Position numbers and translations under genes: made by a program. From Lepisosteus oculatus (taxonomy: Eukaryota > Chordata > Actinopteri > Semionotiformes > Lepisosteidae), in NCBI RefSeq assembly GCF_040954835.1, contig NC_090700.1, positions 20,007,501 through 20,071,500 of the forward strand: a DNA stretch of 64,000 bases. Reading direction: 5' to 3'. A model generated the notes under the pieces. The model saw only the letters and a list, made by a program, of their open reading frames with translations, was not told the DNA's origin and searched no databases. Shown in pieces: positions 1-12,960 of this stretch (positions are counted from its first letter, which is position 1; the number at the start of each line of letters is the position of its first letter).

Positions 1-190
1 AAATACACTCCCTCAGAAACAAACCACATGGCACACAAAACCTGAACATATCATCCAGTTAGTTTTACAGCTATCCTTAGCCTGTGTAAGTCAATGCTGA
101 AAAGTGCTGACTCTTCATGCAGTTCTTCAGTATACTGTGTTATTGAATTGAGCCTTAACCACTGACTCGCTGTTCTTTTCTCTTCCCTCA

Positions 191-270
191 GCTTTGTGGT
201 GTACATGGGTGTTGAAGATGGCAGTGAAATCAAGCCACTTTTAGCTGAAAAAGAAGCCGGCAGTGACTAA
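191..270 (+). CDS. Possible terminal coding exon of an unidentified upstream gene
   Basis: A pyrimidine-rich tract ending in TTCCCTCAG is followed by an open frame of about 26 codons that ends in TAA at 268-270. The peptide runs FVVYMGVEDGSEIKPLL and then an acidic tail, AEKEAGSD. The exon would begin in phase 2, with its first base completing a codon from the previous exon. The tail contains EIKPLL, which fits the [DE]xxxL[LI] adaptor-binding consensus seen in the cytoplasmic tails of lysosomal and endosomal membrane proteins, so a membrane protein is possible. In human the gene upstream of TRAT1 on this strand is DZIP3, whose C-terminus is a RING finger; this peptide does not resemble that. 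I do not recognise the family. The splice acceptor is good, but an 80-base frame is weak evidence alone. Confidence 0.38.
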
Positions 271-3200
271 GCAATTTTCACCTTACATCAGAAAAACAAA
301 GAGAATTAGGAAGCCTGGCAGCATCGGATACTGCGGGACTCTGAACATGGATAATCTTGGAACATGGATAATTTGGTTCACTAAACCTTTTCTTTTAGAA
401 AACTAAACCAACTAAGCACTTTAACAGAGCACTGCTCTTTTAACCAGTGTTGCTAAGCCAAATGTGTCAAAACACCATTACTCCCAGCATCATACAATTT
501 AATTCCAAAAAAGGTTTCTTACTCTTGAATTAAACTGTGGGGGTGGTGTACATTTTTGTGACATTACATTTTGTGCATAATGAGCATGGAGAGAAAGCGA
601 GGATGATTTTTTAGACCGACTCTTTGAGCCAATGATACAGGAAAAGCTTAGTAATATTTAAGATATTAGATGACATTTGTCTACCTTCTCACATAACTAT
701 TGTAATGCTTAGAAGCATTGCCAGAGAGAGCAACATTCACTGTACAGTATATTGCAGCAGGTTTTATTGACCTTAAGGCCTTCGCATTGAATTACGCAGC
801 CCTTTCTATTGGCTAAAAAATGTAATGGTACCTATAAAATAGGGACCAGTGACTCAGCCCATAATATTTATTTTCTGTGTCTTTCTTCACTCAAAGGGTT
901 ATTATAAAGATTAACATATTACCCAAAAATGTGTTTGTAAAACACATGGACTGTGAAAAGCACAGAATTAAAGTAAATTCTTTGATCTTAAAAGGTAATT
1001 AACTAGAACATTTTGGATTACAAATCTATCTTGTGCAAAGTTGCCCTTTGCATTCATAATATTTTATTGTTGCTAAAGAATTTTAGCTTGAACTTGAATA
1101 TTAGCAATATAAGATATTATAGTTGGGGGAAAAAAAGCTCTGCAGGTTTTCCAATTTGCACAACTCACACGGCAGTGGGGGCAGTATCAGCATTATTTAG
1201 GTCGCAGTGACCCCTGCAACTGTCTCAGCTGTCCTGCAGACTTGTTGTGGCAGAAATGAGGGGTGCAATGCTCCTTCAATCAACACTGACCTTCCTGCAG
1301 GTTACCACGACGATCACAATGTCAGAAAGTTAAATGACTCAATGGATGAGGGAGTCAGTGTGGCAGGTTGGCACTTCCTCATTTCTCCACGTGTGAGCAT
1401 AGGAGTCATTGCTCTGAATGCAGACATACTGTAAAGACAAGCGCTGATTCCTAATTGTTCTGGTAAATAACTGTCGAGAAACATTTTCTAAAAGAAAAAT
1501 GGCAAAAGATAATTAAAATGAGCCACTGTACTCATTTAAGAGAAGCTACTGAGTGATGTCAGAATTCTGTACCTCAAAATGCTCCAGCTTTAAAATTCTT
1601 CCCCCTGCTGGTGGACTTTCAAAGAGCCGTACATGTATTTATTAAGGCTTAGGATTGTGAGCTGTGGTAAAGCTCAAGGTCTTGGTGATGAGAGAGGTCT
1701 GGAGTACAGCTGTCATTTTCAAGCTGTAGGATCATCCTGTACTGTGGCTCATGTCTTTAACAGAAAGACAGACTGTTTTTCTGTGTTTTCTGGTACAGAC
1801 CTAAACATCTGAAAGTGGCCACTTAAAATTTTTATTAAAGCTCTTTTTTATGATGTCTCCAAAGGTGCACTTTAGACAGGAATCATTTGATAACAGCCCA
1901 GGTACAGTGGTGTTTTCTATCCATGCAAAATGAAAGTCACCTGCTAGCTTGGACTGTTGGTGCAGAAATCACTAAAGGAAACATTGGTCAATCTCAAAAT
2001 CTCAATCTTGATTTCAACTTGATATCTTTTTTTATACCACAAATGAGATCCTTATGGTGTAAAAATAACAAGGAAAGAAAAAATAGTAAATTCACCCCTA
2101 TAAGTCTGTCTCTCAGCTATGACTTGGTCTATGAGGTCCCACAGAAGGGAACTTATCTTGTCTATAGAATTATGATTCGAAAACCGTGGTGTTGGTGGAT
2201 ATATAGTAGTTGTATAAGTGAAAGAGTAGTTTACTGTGTCATATAAAAGGTGTGGCTTTGTCTTGGTTTTGATTTTAAAAAAAATCATATAATTGAGTAT
2301 ATCAGGTGACAAAAGAGTAAAATTAATGGTGGCTAAGTGTGTACTGTGATGAGCCTGAAACACTTATGTTCTAACGTTCTTAGAGGAACTTTTTCTCATG
2401 GGGGCAACCTTGTCACAAAATAAAAGTATCAAGTACAGTACATGAGATACAAAAAGCATTTCAGTGGAATGTGTGTTGCATATTAGATGTCCAGTGTTAT
2501 GTTACTACATAATAGGTGTGTTAAAGTTGATTCTCCAATCAATATGAGAGTACCTATGAATGTAATTTAGGTACAGTATTTTTATATCCTTGCTTTCTCA
2601 ATAGTATCTTGCGCAACAGCACTTTCAATGCTTTTTGCTGCTTTTTTAATGCCTTTCTAAATGGCAAAGAACTGAGGATCAGAATCCAAGTTTCCTTTAT
2701 ACACTAAACAAATCTCACACTCAAATTTCTTTTAAGCCTCTGTCAAATACTTAAAGAAAACAATTGTGTTCCTATTCAAACTGCAAGCTCTTGTTCGTCG
2801 TCAATCCATTGTGTGCATGTTTGAGCGGTAGAAACCACAAAGTAAGAAATGTGATAGCCAATATACAATGGATGGTAGTACCCATATAGACAGTTTGAAT
2901 TACAAACCCTGCACTTTGGTGTATAGTTTAGTCGAGGCCTGAAGACGCCAGAGTATCAGTTCAGGTGAGTTTAAAGATCATAAAATTCTTCGAAATGTGT
3001 TTTTAATGACATATCTATATAAAAATTAAAATCCTGTGTTTAGGCATTGAAGCACTATGTGGTAAATAATTTCTCAGTTCTCTTCAATTCAATTAAAAGC
3101 AGGATGCTGTACAAATTCATATTTTAGGGAGATGACTATACACCTGATTTTGTTCATTCAAATAGTTTTTTGCCATGTGGACAGCAATAAACATCTTTGA

Positions 3201-3430
3201 AAATCAGTGTTTGTTTCAATCTGTTTGCCTTTCCTTCCAGTGACATTATTAGGATCTCTGTTGAATTAAGGTTGACTTTATTGCAAAATGTTGTCGACAA
3301 GTATAAATGCCAATTATTTTACTAAAGTTTTGTTTTCTCCTCCACAGATGGCAAAGGATTGTAAGGTAACTGTTAGAAATTTTTATGCTTTCGTTTTGTT
3401 TCGTAACCTTTTTTATCACAGTAACCCATG
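271..3430. other. Gene-free stretch, possibly beginning as 3' UTR
   Basis: No exon-like frame is visible. If the exon at 191-270 is real, the first part would be its 3' untranslated region; an AATAAA-type signal occurs near 2418 but nothing fixes the end. The sequence is AT-rich and unstructured apart from repeated TACAGTA-type words. Confidence 0.4.
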
Positions 3431-3439
3431 TAATTTGTA

Positions 3440-4024
3440 ATAAACTGTTCCCGTAGGATTTTCTTGAAACTTTCGGGTTGCATCCTACTGGGATAGCCAT
3501 GGTCCGCAAGGAGCTGACAAAACATCTACGGGATCTTGTTGTTGAAAGGTACAGATCAGGAGAGGGGTATAAAAGAATATCAGAGGGATTGGATGTACCA
3601 TGGAGCACTGTGAAGACTATCATCAATAAGTGGAGACATTGCCAAGATCAACATTGCCGAAAGTTTCAAGGAAATCCTACAGGAACAGATGATTTTTATT
3701 TGGGGTTAATCAGAATCACTTACAGTACATTGATGGCAGGTGTATGCTACTTACCTTTAGACATGATTTTGAATGTGATTGGTTAACTCTGAAAACAGCT
3801 ATAGCCCCCATTTTAAAAGGGTGTGCACACTTATGCAACGATGGTGTTGTAAGTTTTTTTAATTTCAATTATTTTTCCTAATAATTATCTATTTGTTTTT
3901 CTCTTGAATTTTGTTGGTTGCAAGGTCACATTAAAATGTCTGACATGATTTATCTTGATTTTTAGCTTTACATCACAAAAACATGCAATTTCAATAAGGG
4001 TGTGTAGACTTTTTATATCCACTG
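3440..4024 (+). mobile_element. Internally deleted Tc1-like transposon
   Basis: From 3499 a frame reads MVRKELTKHLRDLVVERYRS and continues through an ISEGLDVPWSTVKTIINKWR segment. This is the N-terminal helix-turn-helix DNA-binding region of a Tc1-type transposase, which binds the element's own ends. Homology stops after about 50 residues; the catalytic DDE domain is missing and the rest of the frame is unrelated. The right end is preserved: GGGTGTGTAGACTTTTTATATCCACTG at 3998-4024 is a typical Tc1 terminus, followed by TA. I could not find the left terminus, so the 5' boundary is approximate. This is a dead, non-autonomous relic. Confidence 0.72.
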
Positions 4025-6410
4025 TATACTCTGCTATTGCTGCAATGAGAGGATGTATATGTAGAGCAAGGTGACTATTAATGTGTTTGAATAGCTCAGA
4101 GGTATTTTATCAGATCTACAGCCCTTGCTGAGCAGAGACCCCAGATTTGACTATTTGTTGACAGTGAACAGAGCAGCCAAGCTTACGTGACCAAATCTGT
4201 GGATCAAAATTAGACCAGGGAAGAGAATGACAGCAGGGACTAGAGTGGTCAGGTGTTGGAAAGAGTGGATTTTAGTGCTGCAGACAATCTTACTGCTTGG
4301 ATTCCACATTGATGAAGCAAAACTAAGTAGCAAACAGAATGGGCTCACATTTAAGACAAGGGGTTGTATTTTTCATACAGTATTTGTTGAAGTACATACA
4401 TTTCATTTTGATGTACAAGGGGACATCAGTTCATCATCTTTTTAGAATCAATTTTACAAAGAGATCAAAGGATGTCCTCTTAAAGAATCATGTCTAGAAT
4501 GCAAATTTACCTTTGGAGGATTATTTATGAAAACATTTCTGGATAAAGATGTACTGTAGGTCTTCTTTTCAGTCTTATTATGACTTTATGAGTGTTTAGC
4601 AATTGAGCATGAATGTTTTTTTTGGTATGGTGTTTTGGTCTAAAACACACTCCAATTATATACATATAATAGCCTGCAAATATTAGCTTGTGAATTTGTG
4701 TAAGTTTTATTAAATCCGCGACTTTTGAGCTATTGCCCGTTTATTCTTCAATTACTAAATTGTCCGTGGAAAAATAAAGTAGTCGTGTGAATTTGTATGG
4801 TATTCTCTGACATGTGGTGGTATCATTTTTTAGTTTACCATCAATCAATCTTTCATTTGCTACAGCATCCTTCGCAACACTTGGCTACAGGGCTCTTTAC
4901 AGAGTGACAGTAGAGAGCAGCTGACTATGTGGGCATGGAGGAAAACAAAAACTCACAGTGGGAGAAAATAATCCTCAGGGTGTCGCTGTTTTACCTTTAT
5001 AAATAGCTTGTGCTGAAGCTGACGTCAGGATAACATTCATTTGACCTCTGCAAACACCTCCCTATAGAGGACTCCATATCTGTATTCTGTTTCCTTAGAG
5101 AATTACAGTACATAGAAAATGTTCATTTTCTCAAGAAGGCATACAGTAAATCTCTCTACACATATTTCTATTAGTAAAAATATTTAGCTTATTCTAGGAG
5201 AAACACATTTTCAAGACAAGAAGAAAAGCCATTTTTTATTCTGGAAAGAAAAGGTCATATCCTGCACAGACATCTTGATGATGACATTGTCACCTGAAAT
5301 GATGACTGCCGCAGTTTTTTGTTGAAGAACTACGTGAGTTAATGTGTGGGTTCATGGTGTCGTGGGGCACACAGGTTTCAGTATCACTGTTCTGACAGGG
5401 TGCTCTGGAGGCCACGTACAACATGGCTTTACAGACTGGGTGTAGGAGGTTTAAATAGCATTCAGTAATGCTGCTCATAATGTAACAAAATGGGGGAAGG
5501 ACAGCTTATGCTGGTGCTAGTCTTGTACAGATGCCAGGTGTAAAAGAGAGGAAGGTGCATGTAAATTAATAAAGGTTAAAAAAGTAAAGCTAAGGCCCTG
5601 ACATCAGTGTGTCTAGCAAGCAAAATAATTCAAATTAAAATAAAACATCCCACAGGTCAGAGAATGTCAAGCAGTTATGTGGTTTCTTTGTTCCTTACAT
5701 AATAGAACTAAAGAAAAGGCAACAAAGTGAAACAAACTACTTACAAAGACAGCTGGACAGGAAAACATACTGTACAAATATTTACAGTAAAAGTTCATAC
5801 CTGGTCCCGGTTTTTCATGGAATCTTAGCTACCCAGGTATCTTTGTGAGAAACAGATACCAATGGCATCCAAAAGAGTTACAAGTTAAGCAAAAGACAGT
5901 TCTATCATTCTTTAGGTCCCACCCAAAACAAAACTAGTTTCTAAGCTGATGCTATACCAGAGGAAAAAAATACCCCTCTATCAAATACATGCATCAAAAT
6001 AAAGTATGTCAAAGGGAGGTTTGTTTGCTTAGTGGGTACCTTGCTACCTCAAAACACAGGAAATTATTTTCTAAATGCAGTCCATTGAGATCGTGTTTGC
6101 CTTATACAGTTTTTGTCTTTAAATGAGAAGACTTGAAGCAAACAAAGCCTGTTAGAAGATGAGGAAAATTATTATAGCTGAATCTCTGCTATTCTGAGCT
6201 CATCTTCTATACTGGTCATTCACCACTTACCTGTAATGTGATTTTACCTTAGTGTCTGCCTATTCTCTCCTCCCACTCAAAGAAGGGCTTGTTTACAGTC
6301 TGTGTCCTACTGTACACTCCACTTCTTAGCTCTGTTTTGTCAGGATTGAAATGAATGGTGACCAGATTGCTAACAGGCCATACAATGATCCCAATAGTTG
6401 GCCTGTAACA
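4025..6410. other. Gene-free stretch
   Basis: AT-rich sequence with no supported gene. It has scattered TACAGTA words and short open frames that look like chance. Confidence 0.4.
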
Positions 6411-6414
6411 TGTA

Positions 6415-6810
6415 CAGTAACAACAAGAACGTAAGAATATTTCCAAATGAGATGAGGCCATTTGGACTATGACTAATTTGTTTTTTAGTACATATTTCAT
6501 ATGAACTAATCCATTTCTTAACAACAGAAGTCAGGTTATCAGCTTCAACAACATGGTGGCATATTTGGTTCTAGACTCCCAACAACCATTTGTGTGAAGA
6601 AGTGCCGCCTTTTCAAAGTTTTAAATGCATTTCTTCCGTAGTTTTCCTGTGCCCACTGGTTTCTTTTTAAGTGTTGATTCTGAAAGAAGGCCACTGGGTT
6701 GAATTATGATTCAAGTCTTCAAAAGTTTCGAAGGCTTTGACAGAATAATCTATAGTTATCACTCTTCGGCAGCTAAAAAAGTTTTCACCTTTTGGTATTG
6801 GACATTCATT
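6415..6810 (-). mobile_element. LINE 3'-end relic (CR1/L2-like)
   Basis: Read on the minus strand this resembles the C-terminal end of a LINE ORF2 followed by its 3' tail. The plus-strand text runs from AAGAACGTAAGAATATTTCC through GAGGCCATTTGG and CTTCAACAACATGG to GTGTGAAGAAGTGCCGCC. I have seen this order in abundant fish LINE 3' ends. The copy is broken by stops and frameshifts. A second copy with the same layout lies at 53870-54135. Confidence 0.5.
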
Positions 6811-6974
6811 TGAGCCCAACAGTATGTGTGGCTGCCCTTCTGTGGACTGATTCTAGAGCAATATTTTTTGTGTCATGGGGAAAATGTACCCAATATTTTG
6901 AATGAGGAATTATTAGTACTCTAGAAAATGTCAACATTAAACCGATGATTTAAAATCTACCATATTAAATATAA

Positions 6975-7220
6975 TGTAATGCTCCGGGGTTCACTTGCCT
7001 ATGCGCCCTCGCCGCTGCCGCCTCAGGTCAGTCCCCCACCATCAGGGACCCGAACCCGGGCCTCCAGCGTCACTCAACAGGGACCCAGCCACTTGAGCTA
7101 AAGGGAAATCTCCCGTCAGCCCGACAGCTGTGGTCCCTGCTATTCAAAGGGAAGGGGGGTGACATCACCGCGCTGGTAAGCCGGCTCAAACAACCTGCAA
7201 TGGTGGCCGTATGCGTTACA
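6975..7220. mobile_element. GC-rich insert with TG...CA ends and a tRNA-like core
   Basis: A 246-bp block far richer in G+C than its surroundings begins TGTAATGC and ends GCGTTACA, an imperfect inverted pair (TGTAAYGC). ATAA lies just before the left end and just after the right end, a possible 4-bp target duplication. On the minus strand the core has a tRNA-like box A (TAGCTCAAGTGG, 7100-7089) and box B (GGGTTCGGGTCC, 7057-7046). The T and anticodon arms do not fold as a real tRNA gene. It may be a solo LTR-like element or a SINE-containing short repeat. Confidence 0.5.
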
Positions 7221-10095
7221 ATAACGTCAAAATGTACTTTGTTATTGCTTCCTCACAGAAAATAAAAATTGTGTGTACAACACAGTCTTTTCATAAGTAA
7301 CTTTGAGTTTTACATTTTATTTGTGTAGTTTGTGTTTCTGTGACACGTATGCATCAACAGATGTTTGTCTACATCATCTTCCAAGTGAATTTGAATTTCT
7401 TTTGCAACTTTTCCAGTGTTTGCTAATTCTGCTGATCTGTGAACATCCAAGCACTCACCTTTACGGAGGTGAAAGTGTTTTACACTTGGGACCCCTATCA
7501 GGATGAGGAAGGCACCCCCAACTCCTACAGAGAACGGCTTTAGTTATATACAGTATATTCATCATGCCACCACAGAAGGAAAACAAAACTGTGTTCAGGT
7601 TTTCTGTACGACAACAATCTAACCCAACACTCTTAATGTATATTTTTGTCCTCACAGGAAAACAACACAATTAAGAAGCCATAGAATAAATGTAAACATG
7701 GCTTTTTTACATTTTAATTATTGTGTGTTAGATTGTAAGAAAAGGGCGATAAGTATTGTGTGGATGAGAACGTTCCATTAGTCTGACGTAGCGGGTCACA
7801 TTACTGATTTACAAAGTGGAATGCATAGTTGTCTAATTTTGTTGCATAATCCTACAATACTCAATTTTATGTTTAAAAAATTGAGCTTTTTTGACATTTA
7901 AATGCAAACCGGTTTCAACATGCTACAAAAAGCCTCCTGGCCTGTGATGTCAGAGCTGCACCTTGGAGCTGAGCAGGAGTGTGAGAGAATAGATTGTGGT
8001 GGTGGTGAGTGTCTGAAGACAAGAAACCTGAATAACTGCAAGAATTAAAACGAATAAATCTCTTTTGACCGGAACAGAATTACTGCAGAGATTTAATTGC
8101 AATATTCAAAATCCTGAAAGGCCAGATGTTTCAAATTCCAATATAAAGTTAAATTCTGTTTCAAATTCCAATATAAGACCAACATCAGAAGACATGGATT
8201 TATTCCAAACTGTAGCTGAGTAAACAAGCTGCTAAATCAATGTATGGATTACGTCTGGAATTCTTCTAGAAATAGCTGATGGATTTAGAACAAACTGTAG
8301 CTATTGTTTGGACATGATGGACCTTAATCATTTGATGCTTTCCTAATTTGTTTTGTGATAAAACCGTATGGGGAGAACAAATGAAATAAAAAAGGAACAA
8401 AACATCAGTGTGCCAACCTGAGAGTTCTATTTCATTTAAAAAATAAATGCATAATTTATAAGTTTATGCTAAGAAATGTTGAACAGAAGACAGTGGGAAG
8501 ATGATCAATTTTCAACTCCCTTCTACAAGGTAAGAGAACTTGCTTCAGGACAAGTGGATAAAATTAAGCTTTTTATACACAGAAGGCAGGAGAGAGAAAA
8601 CAGGCTAGGATATAAAGTACAGGCAGGAAAGTACATTTTGTGGAGACACAGTCATAAAAAAAATCACAATAAGAAGCAATTAGTTTACAGAAAAGTAGAA
8701 GACAAGGCACTAGCATTTCAACATAAAAAAGTCAACTACAGTACAGCTGAATCAGTGACAAAATTAGAAACCACAGACCACAGCAGACCAAATGACCACT
8801 TGATAAAACCAGCTTTGGTCTCCTTGATCTTTGGTCTTTACTTTAAAGAAGCTTTCAAATGAAAAACAATACAGTAGGTTACAAGAGGCAATGCTGACTG
8901 TTCCTTGTGTCTCTATGCATCATCTTACTCCGTCACAGAACGCAGTTGTAGTGTATACGGTATAACTTGAATTTATGGATTGTAAAATCAATCACTAAAC
9001 CTCAGAGATGTAATGAAATAGTACAATACAGATTTCTAAAGCGTCCTTAGCAAAGAACTGAACCCATGACAGAGAGAAGGCTTAAACTGGAATTTAAAAA
9101 CAAATAGTTCTTGACTCTTTTGGGGGTGAATTCCTGAAAAACAGTGCTCGATAAATAGTAGGCCTGAGAACTGAAACACAAAGTTCAAAAGAGACCGTAT
9201 GGTCACAGGATATGTGACAGTGGAACAGGAGCTGCGTACGTACTCATTTATAAATCAACATTGTAAAAGTAATATGATAGACGACCAGGAGTCATTGCAG
9301 TTCTTTAACAACTACAGAGTAAGGAGTTTTAATAATCAATGCAGTACACAGTACATATGCTCAAAACAAAGTTTTTGCTGAGCTGGCATTAAGAGGAGAT
9401 CTAATTTGGGCTGTATTTTGAAAATGAAAATATTATGTTTTTAAAAAAAACCATGTTGCTTTGGGTCACTCTTCGGGTCCTTGTTATAACTACCTATAAA
9501 CAAGGTTTTAAAATGGCAATTCTGTTGCTACAGATAGTTATACAGTATACCACTAAGGTCAGGATTAGGGGTGTAATTCAAGATATGGTCAGGATTAGGG
9601 TTATGTTAGTAATATCCAATTAATTTACAGAAGATACTGCTTATTAACATATTTGTCTTTTATAAATTCCTTTTCTTTTACATTTTATTCAAAACCTGAA
9701 TTGCCAAACAGAAGATGGGAAAATGAGTTACAGTAAAGCCAAAACTAAAGGGAACACAGCCTGATCTAGACACTGGTCGTGCAATACACCTTCTGTTTCT
9801 TAATGACTGAATTCACCATACTCGATCAATACTGAGCCTCTTTGAATTTCTTTTCATCTTTATCTCCAAGTTGTTCTGAAAGCTCTATTACTGCACACTG
9901 ACAGAGACCACTCCACTAACTGTGGGGTTTATTAAGGTAATTTAATGCTCTTCAATTTAGGTTTGCCACAGCAAAGGGTTTGAATACTTACAGTATACAA
10001 TCATTCCCATTTAACTTGTTTTCGAGTTACTTCTGATTTTTGCTCTGAATGTGTGGAGTAGGTTGTGTATATCATAAGTATTAATTGTTACTTCA
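7221..10095. other. Gene-free stretch
   Basis: No gene recognised. It contains an 18-bp direct repeat (TTTCAAATTCCAATATAA, near 8130 and 8160), a lysine-rich chance-length open frame at 8476-8862, and a short duplicated GGTCAGGATTAGGG at about 9557 and 9588. Confidence 0.35.
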
Positions 10096-10099
10096 AAGT

Positions 10100-10165
10100 G
10101 TCATGATAACAGCAACAAAATGTGAAAACTGTACAAGTGTCTGAATACTTTTACAAGACACTTGT
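10100..10165 (+). mobile_element. Terminal fragment of a Tc1-like element
   Basis: AACAAAATGTGAAAACTG followed by GTGTCTGAATACTTTTACAAG matches the usual 3' end of fish Tc1-like elements (a tract of the form TGTGGAAAAAG...TGAATACTTTCGCAAGGCACTG). Only the end survives. Confidence 0.45.
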
Positions 10166-12834
10166 TTTAAACTGTAAAAATTAATTTTATTCTTTGACTT
10201 TAATAACTAGAACACTGGAAATTCTGAAGCTGTCCGTTTGACTAAAGCTAGATGGTTTGTTCATTAATATCCATAGAACGTGCATCAGTAATAAAACGGA
10301 ACATTTGCCTGATACAGACATCTCATAGCTAACATCTCAAAACAGACCACAAACACTAACTAGACACTAGTGATCTCAAATCAAGGGAAATTTCAATTGC
10401 ATCTGGATCTGTAGTCCAATTAATGATAAATGATAAATGTTGCCTTCAAAATATTTTTCATATTCGTAGTAGCACAGACACAAACCCATTCACTGCATTT
10501 AGTTGGATTTCTAAAATATAAGGTCAAGGCAATGTAATCAAATAACATACCCTTTCATTTGTTCAGGATGGTCCAATGTGGACAGCGATTATTTAATTTT
10601 GCTAAGGCACCAAGACACCCATATTGCTTAAACAATAATTGGGTATTACCCCACCTTGAAACACACCCAGACCAAACATGACTAGCTATCTCTGAGCCTT
10701 TTGAAGTCTAAACAGAAATTTCTCAAATTAAAGCAAAAATAAAAAAGAGTAAAAAATGAAAATCTATTAAACAATTTCACCAAAAAGCCATTTTGTGCAT
10801 TCTGATAACTTTTGCTCCACAGCACAGTGTGAGGTAAACTGTACATTAAATGAACTGTGTTTGTGTTAGATGGAAGCAATTTCTCAAAGCAGTGTGGAGT
10901 GTTACCCCAAACCTAATTCTTTGACGTTACTTCCTTCTTTTGGTAAATGTGGTAGAAGAAAACGATACTGTTTTTGCCCAGTGGAAAAACAAGCGCGTGC
11001 TATCGTGAAATTATCAAAAGATAAAATAAAACCATGCAACTATTCTTAAGTACTATTATTAGGTCAAAAATAGCACAGATGACAATTAGGTTTTATCAGG
11101 AAGCTGGTTAACAATGTTTCTGCTGATAATTTCAGTGTCGCAAGGCTGTCCTAGAGCTTGACATCTTTTCAGATGTCTCGCATGAAAGGACACTTCCTGT
11201 TGTAGATTGGTCGGAAATGGAAAAAGACAGATACACATGAACCATGGGCCATCATTCTAGATGGCTCAGCAAGACCATAAGAAAACTTTTGCAACGAATA
11301 TTGTGCACCATAATTGCATGCTTTTTTCCCATTGAATTCTGGGTAATTGCTAAATTGACTTCACTCATGTTTCATAAGAATAGATCTTTGAAGCTTTGCA
11401 GTGCTTTGGGTCTACTGTTTTTTTAGCTACCAAGTTGAGCTTGTAATTTGCACACCTAGACCCCTTTTACCTATTTGTCAGGCCTGAAGCAACACCTACC
11501 GCCTATATCAGAATGTGTGGTCTGAGATACTCTATGTAGTTTCATCTTATTCTATTCATCCTGTTCAGCGGTGAGGTCTGTAGTTTGTCCTTCCAGTACC
11601 ATAGAAAAGGGACTCCACAATCACAGATTTAATCACCTCTCGAAGACACCTCCTCACAACATCTTGAAGTTCCATTCATGTATTTTTAATTGAGTTAGAT
11701 TCCGAAATGATTTTTAAGATTTCAATGGTTCAGGCAACGAGATTAAGTATTAGAATGGAACATTTAAATAAAAGAGTATTTTTACATTTTTACTGATTTG
11801 ACCAGAAAACCATTAGGACAATATTCAATGGAAAAACTGAATAAGTGGAGTCTTTAAAGACTTAAAAGCTACTCATTATTTCATTATTATCTGAGGCATT
11901 ATTGTTAAAAACTAAGGAGGATTTTAAAAGTGAAGGAAGTAATAGAGCCGTTATGCTATACAATGTCAAGTTGGGTACAGCAGTGAAGGGCCAAAGAAAC
12001 TGGTAAAAGAAAGATACGATTTTCCCCACATTTAATGTCCTAATTGCAACATTTCTTTTAAGTGAATGTATAAAAAAAAGGGGTAGAAAAATAAGTATTT
12101 TATTAGAATGCGAGGACTTAACGAGTTAAAAGGATAAAAACCAATCTGAGAGAACCTTAGATCAATGCATGTCTGGCGGATACACCTGCTGTACTGTTGA
12201 GGTTATGAGTTCTCGCCTGTTTATCTTTCAATCTTATTGTTCTTCTTCCCTTGCGCAACCTGAGCAGCTCATTCTCGGGGAGGTGGGAAATCTTGTGCTA
12301 TTGAGAGTTACTGGTAGATGTTTAAATTCACTATTATTTATGGTCCACTTGAATTCAAAGATTCAAGGGCAAGGTTTCTTTTTATTTTGAGCATAATAAA
12401 CAGGCTTATCACATCGGCGGATGACAACAGACTGACCATCACTGATGATGCTATTCAAGGGAAAAAGTGATAGACTCACCTGATTGAAACCTACATACAC
12501 TATGAGTATATTTTTACAGGTTCTGCATGAAAAAGGCAGAGATTTCTGTCATCTCTTTGTTGTGCAGTATGTACAGTAATGTACTGTAAGATATCCACCT
12601 ATCTGGTATGAGAAAGCTGTTTATTCGTGGCAGTCCTGAGCCTATTCTAGAGGCACAGGATACACAGGATGGGACATCAGTTAACCAAGCCTGTATAGTA
12701 CACTGCTAACAAGTAAACTCCACACAACAAGAGCTTAGAGGCAGTACATTACAATAAGAATTAAAATATAAAGCTGCAACAATTCTACAATGATTTACTG
12801 TAAGTAACTAAAAAATATTTTTGTGAGCATGGCT
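10166..12834. other. Gene-free stretch
   Basis: No supported gene. A short fragment near 12630-12730 (AGGATGGGACATCAGTTAACC) resembles the SINE body described at 43975-44338. Confidence 0.35.
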
Positions 12835-12960
12835 GTATTACAGCACTGGTGCCCTGGGTTCACTTCTGGAGTGAATGGAGTCCTCCAGGTGCTCTGGTTT
12901 TCTCCCACAGTCCAAAAACTCTGGCTCCCTGTGATGCTGAATTGGATGAAGTGGTAAGAA
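12835..12960 (+). repeat. tRNA-derived SINE fragment
   Basis: It contains GCCCTGGGTTCACTTCTGG, a degraded box B of a tRNA-derived SINE head, followed by GGTTTTCTCCCACAGTCCAA. Both are the plus-strand counterparts of segments found reversed in the copies at 43975-44338 and 47903-48172. Confidence 0.5.

Noticed and set aside
7040-7104. A functional tRNA gene on the minus strand
   Set aside because: Box A and box B are present, but the anticodon and T stems do not pair, and it lies inside a repeat-like insert.
8476-8862. 128-codon lysine-rich frame as a gene
   Set aside because: No motif, start context or splice signal. About one frame of this length is expected by chance in this much AT-rich DNA.
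9555-9605. Interstitial telomere repeat (GGATTAGGG twice)
   Set aside because: There are only two isolated TTAGGG-like words in a short duplicated phrase, not a TTAGGG array.
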